Positions 1 to 12,288 of a stretch of DNA of 64,000 nt are shown piece by piece (the stretch's first letter is position 1; the number at the start of each line of letters is the position of its first letter). This stretch comes from Arthrobacter sp. Leaf137. GTDB taxonomy: Bacteria > Actinomycetota > Actinomycetes > Actinomycetales > Micrococcaceae. Under the pieces are notes generated by a model. The model had not been told where the DNA came from. It saw only the letters and a list, made by a program, of their open reading frames with translations, and searched no databases. Both the position numbers and the translations under genes were made by a program. The stretch covers positions 124,001 to 188,000 of the forward strand of contig NZ_LMOI01000001.1 of NCBI RefSeq assembly GCF_001423525.1, given 5' to 3'.

Positions 1-763
<763 letters not shown>

Positions 764-810
764 GGGTTCCATCCTGCCAGCTGTGACCGGCGCAACAGGC
801 AGGACCGGAA

Positions 811-847
811 AAGTTACGCCGCGGGCTGATAATGCCAGCCCGCGGCG
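811..847 (-). terminator. Intrinsic terminator after treZ
   Basis: Perfect 12-bp inverted repeat (CGCCGCGGGCTG at 817-828 and its complement at 836-847) with a 7-nt loop. On the minus strand it is followed by TAACTTTTCC. It closes the glgX-treY-treZ run. Confidence 0.7.
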
Positions 848-878
848 CAACCCGCGCACGCGGCAAGGAACGGAATCG

Positions 879-2648
879 TCAGGACTTGACGATGGCGGCG
901 CTCCACGGAGCCAGGGCGAGGGCGTCGCCATCCTGGCTTGTCCCGTCGTCGGTGGAGAGCAGGAGGGACCCGCTGACGCCGTCCAGCCGGACTTTCGCGT
1001 CGGCGAAGTTCACCAGCACCTCCACGCTGCCGCGGCGGAACCGCAGCCAGCCGGAGTCGTCGTCGAACGCCACCTCGGTCTCGCCGAAGCCGAGTCCGGT
1101 CAGTTCGGGATGACTGCGCCGCAGTGCAGTCAGCGATTTGTAGAGTTCCAGCAGCCGGGCGTGGTCGCCCGTGGCTGCTTCGTCCCAGTCCAGCTTGGAC
1201 CGGCGGAAGGTTTCCGGGTCCTGGGGATCGGGCACGACGGCGGGATCCCACCCCATGCGCTCGAATTCCTTGATGCGCCCTTCCGCGGTGGCCTTGCCGA
1301 GCTCCGGTTCCGGGTGGGAGGTGAAGAACTGCCACGGCGTGGTGGCCCCGTATTCCTCCCCCATGAACAGCATGGGCGTGAACGGCGAGGTCAGCGTGAG
1401 CACCGCGGCCACGGCCAATTGCCCGTAGGACAGTGACTGCGAGAGCCTGTCGCCGATGGCCCGGTTGCCGATCTGGTCGTGGTTCTGGTTGCAGACCACC
1501 AGTGCCGCCGGGGTCACCAGCGAGGCGTTGATTGGCCTGCCGTGGTGCCGGCCGCGGAAGCTGGAGTAGCTGCCGTCGTGCAGGAAGCCGTCCTTGAGGA
1601 CCTTGGCCAGCACGGCCAGGGACTCGAAGTCGGAGTAGTACCCGGTGGTTTCGCCGCTGACGTTGACATGGACCGCGTGGTGGAAGTCGTCGCTCCACTG
1701 CCCGGCCAGGCCGTATCCGTTGGCGTCCCGCGGGTAGATCAGGCGGGGGTTGTTCAGGTCGGACTCCGCGATCAGGGTTTTGGGGAGTCCGGTTTCGGCC
1801 GAGACAGCGTCACCCAGGGCTCCGAACTCCTCGAGGATGTGCACAGCCCGTTCGTCGCGCAGGGCGTGCACGGCGTCGAGCCGCAGCCCGTCCACGTGGT
1901 AGTCCCGGAGCCACAGCGCGAGGTTGTCCAGGATGTACTCGCGGACAACATCGGAGCCGGGTCCGTCGAGGTTGACGGAGTCGCCCCAGGTGTTGGCGTC
2001 GCCCTGTTTCAGGTACGGGCCGAACTTGGGCAGATAGTTGCCGCTGGGGCCGAGGTGGTTGTACACCACGTCCTGGATGACGCCGAGCCCGGCCTCATGG
2101 GCGGCGTCGACGAACCGCTGGTACGCGGCGGGTCCGCCGTAGCCTTCGTGGACGGCGTACCACTGCACGCCGTCGTAGCCCCAGTTGTGGGTGCCGTTGA
2201 ACCCGTTGACGGGCAGCAGCTCCACGAAGTCGACGCCCAGGTCCGCGAGGTAGTCGAGCTTCCCGGCGGCGGCGTCCAGGGTCCCCTCCGGGGTAAAGGT
2301 GCCCACGTGGAGCTCGTAGATCACCGAGCCGGTGAGTTCCCTGCCTTTCCAGCCGGAGTCCTGCCACGCGTACGCGGCGGGATCGAAGGTCCGGGACAGT
2401 TCGTGGACTCCTGCAGGTACCCGCCGGGACCGGGGGTCCGGCAGAGGGTGGCTGTCGCCATCGAGCTGGTAGCCATAGTCCACCTCGCCGTCGGCGGGCG
2501 CGCCCGGCGCGGTCCACCAGCCCTCCGTGCCGGGTGCGGTGTCCTTCTTCACCATGGGGTACTCCCGGCCGGCCGCCACGAGGGTCACCGAGGAGGCGTC
2601 CGGGGCCCACACGTCGAAGCGTTCGGGTCCTTGATTGACCAGGGTCAT
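879..2648 (-). CDS. treZ: Malto-oligosyltrehalose trehalohydrolase
   Basis: GH13 enzyme that releases trehalose from maltooligosyl-trehalose, the last step of the TreY-TreZ route from glycogen. 589 residues is normal for the family. The N-terminal beta-sandwich opens with [13 protein letters not shown]. The catalytic barrel has [14 protein letters not shown] (region I), [12 protein letters not shown] with the nucleophile Asp (region II), [11 protein letters not shown] with the acid/base Glu (region III) and [17 protein letters not shown] (region IV, family-specific). The start overlaps the treY stop by 4 nt, so translation is probably coupled. Together with glgX and treY it makes a complete glycogen-to-trehalose module for compatible-solute synthesis. 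A terminator follows. Confidence 0.96.
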   Translation of the reverse strand: MTLVNQGPERFDVWAPDASSVTLVAAGREYPMVKKDTAPGTEGWWTAPGAPADGEVDYGYQLDGDSHPLPDPRSRRVPAGVHELSRTFDPAAYAWQDSGWKGRELTGSVIYELHVGTFTPEGTLDAAAGKLDYLADLGVDFVELLPVNGFNGTHNWGYDGVQWYAVHEGYGGPAAYQRFVDAAHEAGLGVIQDVVYNHLGPSGNYLPKFGPYLKQGDANTWGDSVNLDGPGSDVVREYILDNLALWLRDYHVDGLRLDAVHALRDERAVHILEEFGALGDAVSAETGLPKTLIAESDLNNPRLIYPRDANGYGLAGQWSDDFHHAVHVNVSGETTGYYSDFESLAVLAKVLKDGFLHDGSYSSFRGRHHGRPINASLVTPAALVVCNQNHDQIGNRAIGDRLSQSLSYGQLAVAAVLTLTSPFTPMLFMGEEYGATTPWQFFTSHPEPELGKATAEGRIKEFERMGWDPAVVPDPQDPETFRRSKLDWDEAATGDHARLLELYKSLTALRRSHPELTGLGFGETEVAFDDDSGWLRFRRGSVEVLVNFADAKVRLDGVSGSLLLSTDDGTSQDGDALALAPWSAAIVKS

Positions 2649-4975
2649 GCGTTTCCTCCATCCACAGGGACCAGCAGGGCCACCGGGTAGGTACCCAGCA
2701 CGTCAGCCACCAACACGCTGCCCGCACCAAATTCGGCGCCCGTCAGTTCGTCACGCATGGGAGCGGGAAGTTCGACGGCGGTATCGCGCCAGCCGCCGCC
2801 GGCTGCAAGGCCCGCAGGCAGCCGCGTTGCCAGGGTCACCGCCCCGGGTGTTCCAGCGGCCGCGCCGCGGGAGAACCCGAGCAGGTGTCCGGCGGCGGCA
2901 CCGCTTGCCGTCACCGGGACATAGCCCCCGAAGAGCTCCGGCCGGTCCCGCTTGAGGCGGAGTGCCCGCGTGGTGGCCAGGAGCTTGCTTGCCTCCGTGC
3001 CCGCTTCAGGCAACGTGCCGGCGTCGATCTTGGCCAGCTCGGCTACCCGGAGCGCGAAGTCCACCGGTCGGCGGTTATCAGGATCGGTCAGGGACCGTTC
3101 CCAGAATTCGCTGCCCTGGTAGACATCGGGAACGCCGGGCATGGTCAGCTGGACCAGCTTGGCGGAGAGGGAGTTGGATGCTGCGAAGGCATCAATGCGT
3201 GCCACGAAGTCCTCCACTACCCTCGTTACGCCGGCGTCGTCGAACACTGCGTCCACGGCGGCCTTCACCCGGGACTCGAAGTCCTCGTCCGGGTCAGTCC
3301 ACTTCGTGGAGTTGCCGGCCTCGCGGGCTGCCTTCTCGGCGTACCCCTGGAGCCGTTCCCGGCTGGCGGGCCAGGCGCCGACGATGGCCTGCCACAGCAG
3401 GTTCTCGTAGGGGCCGTCCGGGATGGGAGCCAGCTTCCGGAGGGTGTCCAGTGTGGCGGCCCACTCTCCCGGCAACTCGGCGATCACGGAGATCCGTGCC
3501 CGGGCGTCCTCGCTGCGCTTGGTGTCGTGCGTGGACATGGTGGTCATGGACAGCGGCAACTCGTCCTGCCGCCGGCGCATCCGGTGATGGAACTCCTCCG
3601 GGGACACGGCGAACTCGGTGGGTTCTGCGCCCACCTCGGTCAGCGTGCCCAAGCGGGTGTAGCGGTAGAACGCGGTGTCCTCCACGCCCTTGGCCATTAC
3701 CATGCCGGAGGTCTGCTGGAACCGGACGGCGATGGGGTTGGCCGGGTCCAGCAGCAGCGGAAGGAGCGTACCGATTGCAACCGCGAGGTCCGGACGGTGT
3801 TCGGCGGCAGATTCGCAGGCTTCCTTGAGAACCTCGGCCCCGGTGGGCAGGTAGCTCCGGTACACCGGGAAGGAGGCGATGACCTCTGCCAGGGCGTCGG
3901 CCGCTTCCTCCAGTGCCACTCCGTGGGATTCCGGGACCAGCCGGGCCAGGCGCAGCACCTCGGAGCGGAGGATGCCGTCGGCGATCATCCGCTTGGTGCC
4001 GCGGATCATCTCCGCGTAGTCGGCGGCCTCGGGAGTGCCACGCAACGCAGCGTCCAGCGCATCCAGGGACTGCTCTCCGGCAGGATCCACGAACACCCGG
4101 TCCACGTCTGCAAGCGCGTCATAGCCGGTGGTGCCCTCACAGGCGAAGTCCCCCGGCAGCACCTCGCCGGGTTCCAGGATCTTCTCCACCAGGACGTAGG
4201 CGCCGCCGGTGAGCTCCTTCAGCCACCGCAGGTAGCCTGCGGGGTCGGCCAGCCCGTCCGGGTGGTCGACGCGCAGGCCGTCCACCAGGCCTTCGGTGAA
4301 CCAGCGGCCAACCTCGGCGTGGGCTTCTTCGAAGACGGCGGGAGTTTCCACCCGGATGCCGGCCAGCGTGGTCACCGCGAAGAAGCGGCGGTAGTTGAGC
4401 TCGGCGTCGGCCCGGCGCCAGTCCATCAGCTGGTAATGCTGTCGGCCGTGGACCTCCTGAGGGGAGTCCCCTTCGGAGTACGTTCCTTCGGCGAGGGGGA
4501 ACCGGTGGTCGTAGTACCGGAGTTCCCCGTCCTTGATTTCCAGCTTGTCCAGGTCCGCATCGGAGCCCAGCATCGGGAGCCGGACTTTGCCGCCGCCCAG
4601 GTCCCAGTCGACGTCGAACGCTTCCGCGTACCGTGACCCGCGGCCCTCCTTCAGCAGTGACCACCACCAGGGGTTCTGCGCCGGGGTGGCGACGCCCACA
4701 TGGTTCGGCACGATGTCCACCAGGACACCCATGCCGTGCTCGCGGGCGGCGCGGGAAAGGGCCAGCAGCCCTTCCGGGCCGCCGCGTTCGGGGTCGACGG
4801 CGGAGGGATCGGTCACGTCGTAGCCGTGGTCCGAGCCCTGCTCCGCCGTCAGGATCGGCGACAGGTAAACCCAGTCCACCCCGAGCGACTTCAGGTACGG
4901 AACCTTCTCCGCGGCATCGAACAGCGTGAAGCTGCTGCGGATCTGCAGCCGGTAGGTGGAGGCCGGCGTCCTCAT
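2645..4975 (-). CDS. treY: Malto-oligosyltrehalose synthase
   Basis: GH13 isomerase that turns the reducing-end alpha-1,4 linkage of maltodextrins into alpha,alpha-1,1, making maltooligosyl-trehalose. 776 residues, normal length. It begins with STYRLQI and [12 protein letters not shown], the family hallmark N-terminus. DIVPNHVGV (region I), [15 protein letters not shown] (region II, nucleophile Asp), [12 protein letters not shown] (region III, Glu) and [16 protein letters not shown] (region IV) are all present. [14 protein letters not shown] and [25 protein letters not shown] are further TreY signatures. It overlaps glgX upstream and treZ downstream by 4 nt each, so the three genes form one tightly coupled transcript. 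Confidence 0.97.
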   Translation of the reverse strand: MRTPASTYRLQIRSSFTLFDAAEKVPYLKSLGVDWVYLSPILTAEQGSDHGYDVTDPSAVDPERGGPEGLLALSRAAREHGMGVLVDIVPNHVGVATPAQNPWWWSLLKEGRGSRYAEAFDVDWDLGGGKVRLPMLGSDADLDKLEIKDGELRYYDHRFPLAEGTYSEGDSPQEVHGRQHYQLMDWRRADAELNYRRFFAVTTLAGIRVETPAVFEEAHAEVGRWFTEGLVDGLRVDHPDGLADPAGYLRWLKELTGGAYVLVEKILEPGEVLPGDFACEGTTGYDALADVDRVFVDPAGEQSLDALDAALRGTPEAADYAEMIRGTKRMIADGILRSEVLRLARLVPESHGVALEEAADALAEVIASFPVYRSYLPTGAEVLKEACESAAEHRPDLAVAIGTLLPLLLDPANPIAVRFQQTSGMVMAKGVEDTAFYRYTRLGTLTEVGAEPTEFAVSPEEFHHRMRRRQDELPLSMTTMSTHDTKRSEDARARISVIAELPGEWAATLDTLRKLAPIPDGPYENLLWQAIVGAWPASRERLQGYAEKAAREAGNSTKWTDPDEDFESRVKAAVDAVFDDAGVTRVVEDFVARIDAFAASNSLSAKLVQLTMPGVPDVYQGSEFWERSLTDPDNRRPVDFALRVAELAKIDAGTLPEAGTEASKLLATTRALRLKRDRPELFGGYVPVTASGAAAGHLLGFSRGAAAGTPGAVTLATRLPAGLAAGGGWRDTAVELPAPMRDELTGAEFGAGSVLVADVLGTYPVALLVPVDGGNA

Positions 4976-7230
4976 GCCGTGGTTTCCTTATCGGCGCCCG
5001 TTGCCCTTGCCTCGCTTGCTTCAGCTGCCTTGGTCTGGGCTTCCACCATCTCCTCCTGGGCCTCTTCATGATCGGCCATGGAAGCCAGGGAGGCTGCCGC
5101 GGACAGGTCCACTTCGGCTTCCGGGCCGGAGTAGGCGCGCAGCACCACCATGGACTTGGCGTCCAGCGTCAGTGTTGCACCGGCTTTGAGGGGTTCGTAG
5201 GCGTCTGCCTGGGCTGCGGTGTCGATCAGGACCTCCCAGTACTGCGAGTACTCGTCAGACGGCAACAGGAAGTCCACATCGTCGTCGTGGGCGTTGAAGG
5301 CCATCAGGAAGCTGTCGTCGGTGATGCGGCGGCCCCGGGAGTCCTGCTCCTGGATTCCGTCGCCGTTGTAGAAGACGCCGATGGTCCGGCCGAAGCCGCT
5401 GCCCCAGTCCTCGGGCAGCATTTCGGTGCCGTCGGTCTTCAGCCAGACGATGTCGGGCAGCTTTTCGCCCTCGCCGCGGCGGACTGGGCGGCCATCGAAG
5501 AAGCGGCTGCGGCGGAAGGTGGGGTGGTCGTGCCGGAGCTTGTTCACGAAGGCTGTGAACTCCACCAGGGGCTGATCCATCGCTTCCCAGTGGATCCAGC
5601 TCAGCTCGGAGTCCTGGCAGTAGGTGTTGTTGTTGCCCTGCTGGGTACGGCCCAGTTCGTCGCCGTGCAGCAGCATGGGCACGCCCTGGGAGAGCAGCAG
5701 CGTGGCGATGAAGTTCCGCTGCTGGCGGGCGCGGAGGGTCAGCACCTTCTCGTCGTCGGTGTCACCCTCCTCGCCGCAGTTCCAGGACCGGTTGTGCGAT
5801 TCGCCGTCGTTGTTGCCTTCGCCGTTGGCCTCGTTGTGCTTCTCGTTGTAGGAGACCAGGTCCCGCATGGTGAAGCCGTCGTGGGCGGTGACGAAGTTGA
5901 TGGATGCGACCGGGCGGCGCGCGGAACTCTCGTAGAGGTCGGCGGAGCCGGTGAGGCGGGAAGCGAATTCACCCAGGGTGGACGGTTCGCCGCGCCAGAA
6001 GTCGCGGACGGTGTCGCGGTACTTTCCGTTCCATTCCGTCCACTGCGGCGGGAAGTTGCCCACCTGGTAGCCGCCGGGGCCAACGTCCCAGGGCTCGGCG
6101 ATCAGCTTGACCTGGGAAACGATGGGGTCCTGCTGGATGAGTTCGAAGAACGTGGAGAGCTTGTCAACGTCGTAGAACTCGCGGGCCAGGGTGGAGGCAA
6201 GGTCGAAGCGGAAGCCGTCAACGTGCATTTCGGTGACCCAGTAGCGCAGGGAGTCCATCAGCAGCTGCAGGGAGTGCGGGTGGCGCACGTTGAGCGAGTT
6301 GCCGGTGCCGGTGTAGTCCATGTAGTGCTTGAGGTCGTTGTCCACCAGCCGGTAGTACGCCTGGTTGTCGATGCCCTTGAAGGACAGGGTGGGGCCCAGG
6401 TGGTTGCCTTCGGCCGTGTGGTTGTACACAACGTCGAGGATGACCTCGATGCCCGCACGGTGCAGGTCGCGGACCATGGCTTTGAATTCCTGGACCTGGT
6501 GTCCCACGTCGCCGGTGGAGCTGTAGGTGTTCTGGGGCGCGAAGAAGCCGATGGTGTTGTAGCCCCAGTAGTTGTTGAGGCCCTTCTCCTGCAGTGTGCC
6601 GTCGTTGACGAACTGGTGCACCGGCATGAGCTCTATTGCCGTAACGCCGAGCTTCTTGAGGTGCTCGATGACGGCGGGGTGGGCCACGCCTGCGTAGGTG
6701 CCGCGCTGCTCTTCGGGGATCTCCGGGTGCAGCTCGGTGAGGCCCTTGACGTGCGCTTCGTAGATGACGGACTGGTGGTACGGGACGCGCAGCTGCCGGT
6801 CGCCGTCCCATTCGAAGAACGGGTTAATGACCACGCCGTGCATGGTGTGGGCGGCCGAGTCGGCGTCGTTGCGCGAATCCGGGTCACCGAACTCGTAGGA
6901 GAACAGAGCCGGGTCCCAGTCGATTTCGCCCTGGATGGCCTTCGCGTAGGGGTCCATCAGGAGCTTGTTCGGGTTGAAACGGCTGCCGTTGGCGGGCTCG
7001 TACGGTCCGTGGACGCGGTACCCGTATTTCTGGCCGGGCTGGATGTGCGGCAGGTAGCAGTGCCAGACGTAGCCGTCCACTTCGGTCAGTTCGATCCGCG
7101 TTTCGGTCAGGTCGTCAGCCAGGAGGCAGAGTTCCACCCGTTCGGCCTGTTCGCTGAACAGTGCGAAATTGGTGCCGGTGCCGTCAAAGGTCGCTCCCAG
7201 CGGGTAGGCGGTTCCAGGCCAGACTTCCAT
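4972..7230 (-). CDS. glgX: Glycogen debranching enzyme GlgX/TreX
   Basis: Isoamylase-type GH13 enzyme hydrolysing alpha-1,6 branches in glycogen, giving linear maltodextrins for TreY. About 752 residues. The CBM48-like N-terminus begins [27 protein letters not shown] (region I), [16 protein letters not shown] (region II, nucleophile Asp), [16 protein letters not shown] (region III, Glu) and [21 protein letters not shown] (region IV) are intact. The ATG at 7230 is preceded by AGGAG at ideal distance and matches the usual N-terminus; an upstream in-frame ATG at 7266, also with a fair ribosome site (AGGGG), would add 12 residues. The C-terminal tail is Ala/Glu-rich. It lies 70 nt after the NAD(P)H-hydrate repair gene and heads the trehalose run. 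Confidence 0.95.
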   Translation of the reverse strand: MEVWPGTAYPLGATFDGTGTNFALFSEQAERVELCLLADDLTETRIELTEVDGYVWHCYLPHIQPGQKYGYRVHGPYEPANGSRFNPNKLLMDPYAKAIQGEIDWDPALFSYEFGDPDSRNDADSAAHTMHGVVINPFFEWDGDRQLRVPYHQSVIYEAHVKGLTELHPEIPEEQRGTYAGVAHPAVIEHLKKLGVTAIELMPVHQFVNDGTLQEKGLNNYWGYNTIGFFAPQNTYSSTGDVGHQVQEFKAMVRDLHRAGIEVILDVVYNHTAEGNHLGPTLSFKGIDNQAYYRLVDNDLKHYMDYTGTGNSLNVRHPHSLQLLMDSLRYWVTEMHVDGFRFDLASTLAREFYDVDKLSTFFELIQQDPIVSQVKLIAEPWDVGPGGYQVGNFPPQWTEWNGKYRDTVRDFWRGEPSTLGEFASRLTGSADLYESSARRPVASINFVTAHDGFTMRDLVSYNEKHNEANGEGNNDGESHNRSWNCGEEGDTDDEKVLTLRARQQRNFIATLLLSQGVPMLLHGDELGRTQQGNNNTYCQDSELSWIHWEAMDQPLVEFTAFVNKLRHDHPTFRRSRFFDGRPVRRGEGEKLPDIVWLKTDGTEMLPEDWGSGFGRTIGVFYNGDGIQEQDSRGRRITDDSFLMAFNAHDDDVDFLLPSDEYSQYWEVLIDTAAQADAYEPLKAGATLTLDAKSMVVLRAYSGPEAEVDLSAAASLASMADHEEAQEEMVEAQTKAAEASEARATGADKETTA

Positions 7231-7299
7231 CGTGCTCCTCATTTGTTGGTCAGCAGCAGAGGACATCGGAACGCCCCTACTGCCGGTGCGAACTAATGC

Positions 7300-8910
7300 C
7301 TACCGTAATGGTTGGCTGTGACTATTACGTTTCAAGGCTCCAGAGTTACTAAGCATGCTGACTTTACCCCAGATTTCGGGTATGGCGTCCGCGACCGCAC
7401 CCGCGGTGATCGGACCGCCCGAGCGCGCGTCCGACGCCGCCCTCCCGGCGGTGCCGTGCAGCGCAGCTCCCAGCGCGGCCAGCGCAGCCCAGCGGCCGTC
7501 GTCGTCGATGCCCATGGGGCGGAAACGGTCGACGGCGGGACCCACCTGGGCGAGCAGGGCGCCGATGACGCCGGCCAGGACGTCGCCGCTTCCGGCAGTG
7601 GCTAGCCAGGGCGTGCCGTCAGCCTGGCTGAAGGCTCCGCCGCCGGGCGCGGCCACCAATGTGGCGGGACCTTTGAGCAGGACGGTTGCCCCGGTCAGGT
7701 CCGCTGCTTTACGGACGGCTTCAAAGGTGGCGGCTTCCACGGCCTCGCGGTCGCCAAACCTGGCGTCGGCTTCACCCTCCAAACGCTTCAGCAGCGCCGC
7801 GAGCTCGCCGGCGTGCGGGGTCAGCACCACATGCGGAGCGAGCTTTTGGGGCAACGCCGGCAGCGCGCCGGCGTCGGCTACAACGGGCAGGCCGGACTCG
7901 ATCGCAGCGCGGGCCCGTGCCAGTTGTTCGTGGTCCTCCGGCCCCATGCCCGGGCCCACCAGCCAGGCCTGCACCCGGTTGTCCGCCACGGATCCGTCGC
8001 TGCACACCACTTCGGGGCAGGAGTGCCGCACCAGGTCCGCCACCTCGGGCGGGCCAAGGTACCGGACCATGCCCACGCCGGCGGCAAGTGCCCCGCGGCA
8101 GGCCAGCACGGCGGCGCCCGGATACTGCACGGAGCCGGCCACGATGCCCAGGACCCCGCGCGAGTATTTGTGCGCCCGCCGGGCGGGATGGGGCAATAGG
8201 CCGGAGAGCTCCGCGTCCCCGAGCCGGCGGAGGACCGGAGCGGGAAGGTGTTCTTCGATGCCGATGGGAACCACGTGCACCCTGCCGGCACGGTCCGCGC
8301 CGGGGTCAGCCAGCAGGCCCGCCTTGGCTCCGCCGAACGTCACCGTCAGGTCGGCGGGCAGCACCGGCCCAGCCGCCTCGCCCGTGTCTGCGTTGACGCC
8401 GCTGGGCAGGTCGCAGGCCACCACAAAACCGTTACTGCCGGCAGCGTCGCGATCCTCAAGGACGGCCTCAACCAACGCGGCAGCACTCCCCCGCAGTCCA
8501 CCTTCGGCGCCCGTGCCCAGGATGGCGTCAATGACGACGCCGGCACGCCGGGTCTCCGCGGCCAGCGGCTTGAGTGCCTCTTCGGTCAGTTCCTCCGCAC
8601 GGCCGCCGGCACGCCTGAAGGCAGCCAGCGCCGCCGGGTGCGTTGCGCCGCCGGTGAGGACCGCCGTCGTACGCATCCCGCGGGAGGCGAGGAAGGCGGC
8701 GGCGTACAGGCCGTCGCCGCCGTTGTTGCCTTTGCCGGCAAGCACCACCACTCGCGTGCCGTAGATGCGGTCCCCACGCGAACGAAGCTCGGTGATGACC
8801 GCGTTAGCGAGGCCGTGGGCGGCGCGCTGCATCAGGACATCACCGAGCCCGGCGGCGAGGAGCGGCTCCTCGGCTGCACGGACCTGTGTTCCGCTGTAGG
8901 CGTTGATCAT
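7300..8910 (-). CDS. nnr: Bifunctional NAD(P)H-hydrate epimerase / ADP-dependent dehydratase
   Basis: Metabolite-repair enzyme restoring NAD(P)H from its hydrated R and S forms. The N-terminal half (about 1-215) is a YjeF_N epimerase domain with VVVLAGKGNNGGDGLYAA, IDAILGTGAEGGLRG and DLPSGVNADTGEA. The C-terminal half (about 225-510) is a ribokinase-like NnrD domain with YSRGVLGIVAGSVQYPGAAVL, VVLTPHAGELAALL, TVLLKGPATLVA and WLATAGSGDVLAGVIGALL. 536 residues is normal for the fusion. The last 20 residues after WGKVS look non-conserved. It follows acpS by 29 nt on the same strand, in the glmS-acpS-nnr order often seen in actinobacteria (from memory). Confidence 0.94.
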   Translation of the reverse strand: MINAYSGTQVRAAEEPLLAAGLGDVLMQRAAHGLANAVITELRSRGDRIYGTRVVVLAGKGNNGGDGLYAAAFLASRGMRTTAVLTGGATHPAALAAFRRAGGRAEELTEEALKPLAAETRRAGVVIDAILGTGAEGGLRGSAAALVEAVLEDRDAAGSNGFVVACDLPSGVNADTGEAAGPVLPADLTVTFGGAKAGLLADPGADRAGRVHVVPIGIEEHLPAPVLRRLGDAELSGLLPHPARRAHKYSRGVLGIVAGSVQYPGAAVLACRGALAAGVGMVRYLGPPEVADLVRHSCPEVVCSDGSVADNRVQAWLVGPGMGPEDHEQLARARAAIESGLPVVADAGALPALPQKLAPHVVLTPHAGELAALLKRLEGEADARFGDREAVEAATFEAVRKAADLTGATVLLKGPATLVAAPGGGAFSQADGTPWLATAGSGDVLAGVIGALLAQVGPAVDRFRPMGIDDDGRWAALAALGAALHGTAGRAASDARSGGPITAGAVADAIPEIWGKVSMLSNSGALKRNSHSQPLR

Positions 8911-8939
8911 TGACTGAGGTCCCAGCGGGCGGGGCCGGG

Positions 8940-9287
8940 TCAGCCCTCGGCCAGGACCGTTGCCGTGGCGATGCCGCCGTCGTGGCTGATGGACAGGTGC
9001 CAGCGCTTGACGCCCTTGGCCTCCGCGACTGCCAGCACCGTGCCCTTGACCTGCACGGTGGGCCCGTTGTGGTCCAGGCCGATCCAGCAGTCCTGCCAGT
9101 TCATGCCGGCCGGCGCGCCGAGGACCTTGGCCACGGCTTCCTTGGCCGCGAACCTGGCCGCCAGGGACCGGGTGTTGAGCTCGCGCTCCGCAGGCACGAA
9201 CAGCCGGTCCCGAAGGCCCGGTGTCCGTTCCAGTTGGCGGCCGAACCGCTCAATGTCTACTACGTCTACCCCAATGCCAACGATCAT
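8940..9287 (-). CDS. acpS: Holo-[acyl-carrier-protein] synthase
   Basis: Transfers 4'-phosphopantetheine from CoA to a serine of acyl carrier protein, activating fatty acid synthesis. 115 residues. [14 protein letters not shown] at the N-terminus carries the Mg-binding Asp, and [20 protein letters not shown] is the second signature (F-x-x-KEA). [15 protein letters not shown] closes the protein as in other AcpS. The ATG lies 4 nt past the glmS stop, so it is likely translated from the glmS message. CoaA, which supplies CoA, is encoded just across the divergent junction. Confidence 0.95.
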   Translation of the reverse strand: MIVGIGVDVVDIERFGRQLERTPGLRDRLFVPAERELNTRSLAARFAAKEAVAKVLGAPAGMNWQDCWIGLDHNGPTVQVKGTVLAVAEAKGVKRWHLSISHDGGIATATVLAEG

Positions 9288-9291
9288 GGAA

Positions 9292-11184
9292 CTACTCTAC
9301 GGTGACGCTCTTGGCGAGGTTGCGTGGCTGGTCCACGTCGTAGCCCTTCGCGGCGGCGAGTTCGGCGGCGAAGATCTGCAGCGGGACGGTGGTCAGCAGC
9401 GGCATCAGCAGCGAGGGGGTTTCCGGGACGTAGAAGACGTGCTCGGCGTAGGCCTTCACGGCTTCGTCGCCTTCCTCGGCGATCACCAGGGTCCGGGCGC
9501 CGCGGGCACGGATTTCCTGGATGTTGGAGACCACCTTGGCGTGCAGCGAATCGCGGCCGCGTGGGGACGGGACCACCACGAACACCGGCTGGCCCTCATC
9601 GATCAGGGCGATCGGGCCGTGCTTGAGCTCGCCGGCGGCGAACCCTTCGGCGTGGATGTACGCGATCTCCTTGAGCTTCAGCGCACCTTCCAGGGCCACC
9701 GGGTAGCCCACGTGCCGGCCCAGGAACAGCACCGACTTCTCGTCGGCCATGGACCGGGCGAGTTCCCGCAGCGGGCCGGCGTTGTCCAGGATGGTCTGGA
9801 TCTTCTCGGGGATCTTGGCCAGGTCCGCGAGGACGTCCTTGATCTGGCCGGAGAAGATGTTCCCGCGCAGCTGCGCCAGGTACAGGCCCAGCAGGTACGC
9901 GGCCGTGATCTGGGCCAGGAACGCCTTGGTGGACGCCACAGCGATCTCCGGGCCGGCGTGCGTGTACAGCACGGCGTCGGACTCACGCGGGATGGTGGAC
10001 CCGTTGGTGTTGCAGATCGAGATGGTCTTCGCGCCCTGCTCGCGGGCGTACCGGACAGCCATCAGGGTGTCCATGGTCTCGCCGGACTGGGAGATGGACA
10101 CCACCAGGGTGTTCTCGTCCAGGATCGGGTCCCGGTACCGGAACTCGTGCGCGAGCTCCACCTCGGTGGGGATCCGGCACCAGTTCTCAATGGCGTACTT
10201 GGCCACCATTCCGGCGTACGCGGCGGTGCCGCAGGCCAGCACCACAATCTTGTTGACCTGCTTCAACAGCTCCGGGTCGATCCGCAGCTCGTTCAGGGTC
10301 AGCTTGCCCTCCAGGTCAGACCGGCCCAACAGGGTCTGCGCCACGGCATCGGGCTGGTCATGGATTTCCTTCTCCATGAACGAGGAGAAACCGCCCTTCT
10401 TCGCCGAAGCCGGGTCCCAGTCCACGTGGTATTCCTTGCCCTCGGCCGGGTTGCCGAAGAAATCCGTGATCACCACAGTGTCCGCGGTGATGGTGACAAT
10501 CTGGTCCTGGCCCAGCTCCACCGCGCGGCGGGTGTAGTCGATGAACCCGGACACGTCCGAGCCCAGGAAGTTCTCCCCATCACCCAGGCCCACCACCAGC
10601 GGCGAGTTGCGGCGGGCAGCAACCACGACGTCGGGCTGGTCCGCGTGGACAGCCAGCAGCGTGAAGGCGCCCTCGAGGCGCTGGCAGGCCAGCTCCATGG
10701 CCTTCGTCAGGCCGCCGTCGGAGACGTCCCCGCCCAGCTGGTTCCGGAAAATATCCGCCACCAGCGCGGCAGCAACCTCGGTGTCGGTCTCGGACAGGAA
10801 CTTCACGCCCTTGTCGATCAGTTCAAGCTTGAGCTCTGCAAAGTTCTCGATAATGCCGTTGTGGATCAGGGCCAGCCTGCCGTCATCGGCCAGATGCGGA
10901 TGAGCGTTCCGGTCCGTGGGGCCGCCGTGCGTGGCCCAGCGGGTGTGGCCAATACCGGTCAGGGTCTCCGGCAGCGGGTGCTCCTCCAGCTCGGCAATCA
11001 GGTTGCTCAGCTTCCCGGACTTCTTCCGCGACTCAATCACGCCATCGGAGACGACGGCGATGCCCGCAGAGTCATAACCGCGGTACTCCAGCCGGCGAAG
11101 CCCCTCAAGGACCACATCCAAAGCGCTGTGACCACTAACGGCGCCGTCAACAGAACGGCCTACATACCCCACGATTCCACACAT
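9292..11184 (-). CDS. glmS: Glucosamine-6-phosphate synthase (glutamine:fructose-6-phosphate aminotransferase, isomerising)
   Basis: First committed step of UDP-GlcNAc synthesis for peptidoglycan: fructose-6-phosphate plus glutamine to glucosamine-6-phosphate. 630 residues from MCGIVGYVG, whose Cys2 must become the N-terminal nucleophile of the glutaminase, so the ATG at 11184 is required although the frame is open for 23 more codons upstream. [18 protein letters not shown] is the glutaminase signature. Two SIS isomerase domains follow ([51 protein letters not shown]), ending [13 protein letters not shown]. No ribosome site precedes the ATG; a -10 box ends 7 nt before it, suggesting a leaderless message. 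GlmM, the next pathway enzyme, is encoded at 13.7 kb. Confidence 0.97.
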   Translation of the reverse strand: MCGIVGYVGRSVDGAVSGHSALDVVLEGLRRLEYRGYDSAGIAVVSDGVIESRKKSGKLSNLIAELEEHPLPETLTGIGHTRWATHGGPTDRNAHPHLADDGRLALIHNGIIENFAELKLELIDKGVKFLSETDTEVAAALVADIFRNQLGGDVSDGGLTKAMELACQRLEGAFTLLAVHADQPDVVVAARRNSPLVVGLGDGENFLGSDVSGFIDYTRRAVELGQDQIVTITADTVVITDFFGNPAEGKEYHVDWDPASAKKGGFSSFMEKEIHDQPDAVAQTLLGRSDLEGKLTLNELRIDPELLKQVNKIVVLACGTAAYAGMVAKYAIENWCRIPTEVELAHEFRYRDPILDENTLVVSISQSGETMDTLMAVRYAREQGAKTISICNTNGSTIPRESDAVLYTHAGPEIAVASTKAFLAQITAAYLLGLYLAQLRGNIFSGQIKDVLADLAKIPEKIQTILDNAGPLRELARSMADEKSVLFLGRHVGYPVALEGALKLKEIAYIHAEGFAAGELKHGPIALIDEGQPVFVVVPSPRGRDSLHAKVVSNIQEIRARGARTLVIAEEGDEAVKAYAEHVFYVPETPSLLMPLLTTVPLQIFAAELAAAKGYDVDQPRNLAKSVTVE

Positions 11185-11191
11185 AAGGCTA

Positions 11192-11197
11192 AGAATA
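11192..11197 (-). promoter_or_regulatory. Candidate leaderless -10 box of glmS
   Basis: TATTCT on the minus strand with 7 nt (TAGCCTT) before the glmS ATG, which would place transcription start at or next to the A of the ATG. No convincing -35 was found. Confidence 0.5.
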
Positions 11198-11304
11198 TCG
11201 GGTTCCGGTGCGTTGCCTGTAACCGGACCCGGATTCTTGAGCCCTTCTTGCACGTCCCGCCGCGCCCCGGAGCCGATTCATTTCGCTATGCGCGGAGTGC
11301 GGGG

Positions 11305-11310
11305 CAGAAT
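11305..11310 (+). promoter_or_regulatory. Candidate leaderless -10 box of coaA
   Basis: CAGAAT lies exactly 7 nt before the GTG at 11318, and there is no ribosome site in front of that codon. It is weaker than the glmS box and fits the same geometry. Confidence 0.35.
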
Positions 11311-11317
11311 CTCTAAC

Positions 11318-12283
11318 GTGACTTTGCAACGCAACGAGGCGAACGGGGAGGGTGCCTCCCCGTTCGTGGAACTGGACCGGCAGACCTGGTCCAGGCTGGC
11401 AGCCCAGATGGAACAACCCCTCAATGAAGAGGATATTGTCCGCCTGCGCGGCCTTGGCGATCCCCTGGATATGAAGGAAATCCGCGAGGTCTACCTTCCG
11501 CTGTCAAGGCTCCTGCACCTGTACGTCGAAGCGGCAGGGCAACTGCACGCGGCCACCACCACCTTCCTGGGCGAACAGACACAGCGCACCCCGTTCGTCA
11601 TCGGTGTTGCCGGGTCGGTTGCCGTGGGCAAGTCCACCATTGCGCGTGTGCTGCGGGAGATGCTGCGTCGCTGGCCCGGCACCCCCAACGTGGAGCTCAT
11701 CACCACGGACGGCTTCCTGTATCCCCTGGCCGAACTCAAGCGGCGGCAGCTGCTGGACCGGAAGGGCTTCCCGGAGTCCTACGACCGGCGGGCGCTGCTG
11801 CGGTTCGTCAGCGAGATCAAAGGCGGAGCCGAGGAAGTCCACGCACCCTGGTACTCGCATGTCACGTACGACATCGTTCCCGAAAAGGAAGTGGTGGTCC
11901 GGCGGCCGGATGTCCTCATTGTGGAAGGCCTGAACGTGCTGGCGCCGGCGCGCCCGCGGCATGACGGCCGGCAGGGACTGGCGCTGAGCGACTTCTTCGA
12001 CTTCTCCATTTACGTGGACGCCAAGACCTCCTATATCGAGGAGTGGTACGTGGACCGGTTCCGGAAGCTGCGGACCACGGCGTTCGCGCAGCCGGAGTCC
12101 TACTTCCACCGGTACGCCAGCCTGTCCGATGACGAGGCGGAGAGCACCGCCAGGGACATCTGGAAGCGGATCAACGAGCCCAACCTGGAGGAGAACGTCC
12201 TTCCCACCAGGGGCCGGGCGCAGCTGGTTCTCACCAAGGACGCCGACCACACCATCCGCCGGATGCTCCTGAGGAAGGTCTAG
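11318..12283 (+). CDS. coaA: Type I pantothenate kinase
   Basis: Phosphorylates pantothenate with ATP, the rate-setting step of CoA synthesis. From the GTG at 11318 the protein has 321 residues, the usual CoaA length; earlier in-frame ATGs (11213, 11288) would add a non-conserved tail. The P-loop [12 protein letters not shown] is near residues 96-107. [47 protein letters not shown] and [10 protein letters not shown] are CoaA signatures, and [24 protein letters not shown] carries the pantothenate pocket. It is divergent from glmS. The following lipoprotein gene starts 5 nt after its stop. Confidence 0.94.
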   Translation: MTLQRNEANGEGASPFVELDRQTWSRLAAQMEQPLNEEDIVRLRGLGDPLDMKEIREVYLPLSRLLHLYVEAAGQLHAATTTFLGEQTQRTPFVIGVAGSVAVGKSTIARVLREMLRRWPGTPNVELITTDGFLYPLAELKRRQLLDRKGFPESYDRRALLRFVSEIKGGAEEVHAPWYSHVTYDIVPEKEVVVRRPDVLIVEGLNVLAPARPRHDGRQGLALSDFFDFSIYVDAKTSYIEEWYVDRFRKLRTTAFAQPESYFHRYASLSDDEAESTARDIWKRINEPNLEENVLPTRGRAQLVLTKDADHTIRRMLLRKV

Positions 12284-12288
12284 CACAG

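Noticed and set aside
5068..7296. Long plus-strand open frame opposite glgX (about 740 codons)
   Set aside because: It is the codon-bias shadow of glgX: valine/glycine-rich, no motif, no ribosome site. Similar long frames opposite treY (2885-4636), treZ (1479-2690), tadA (28414-29754) and rpoA (36252-37742) were dropped for the same reason.
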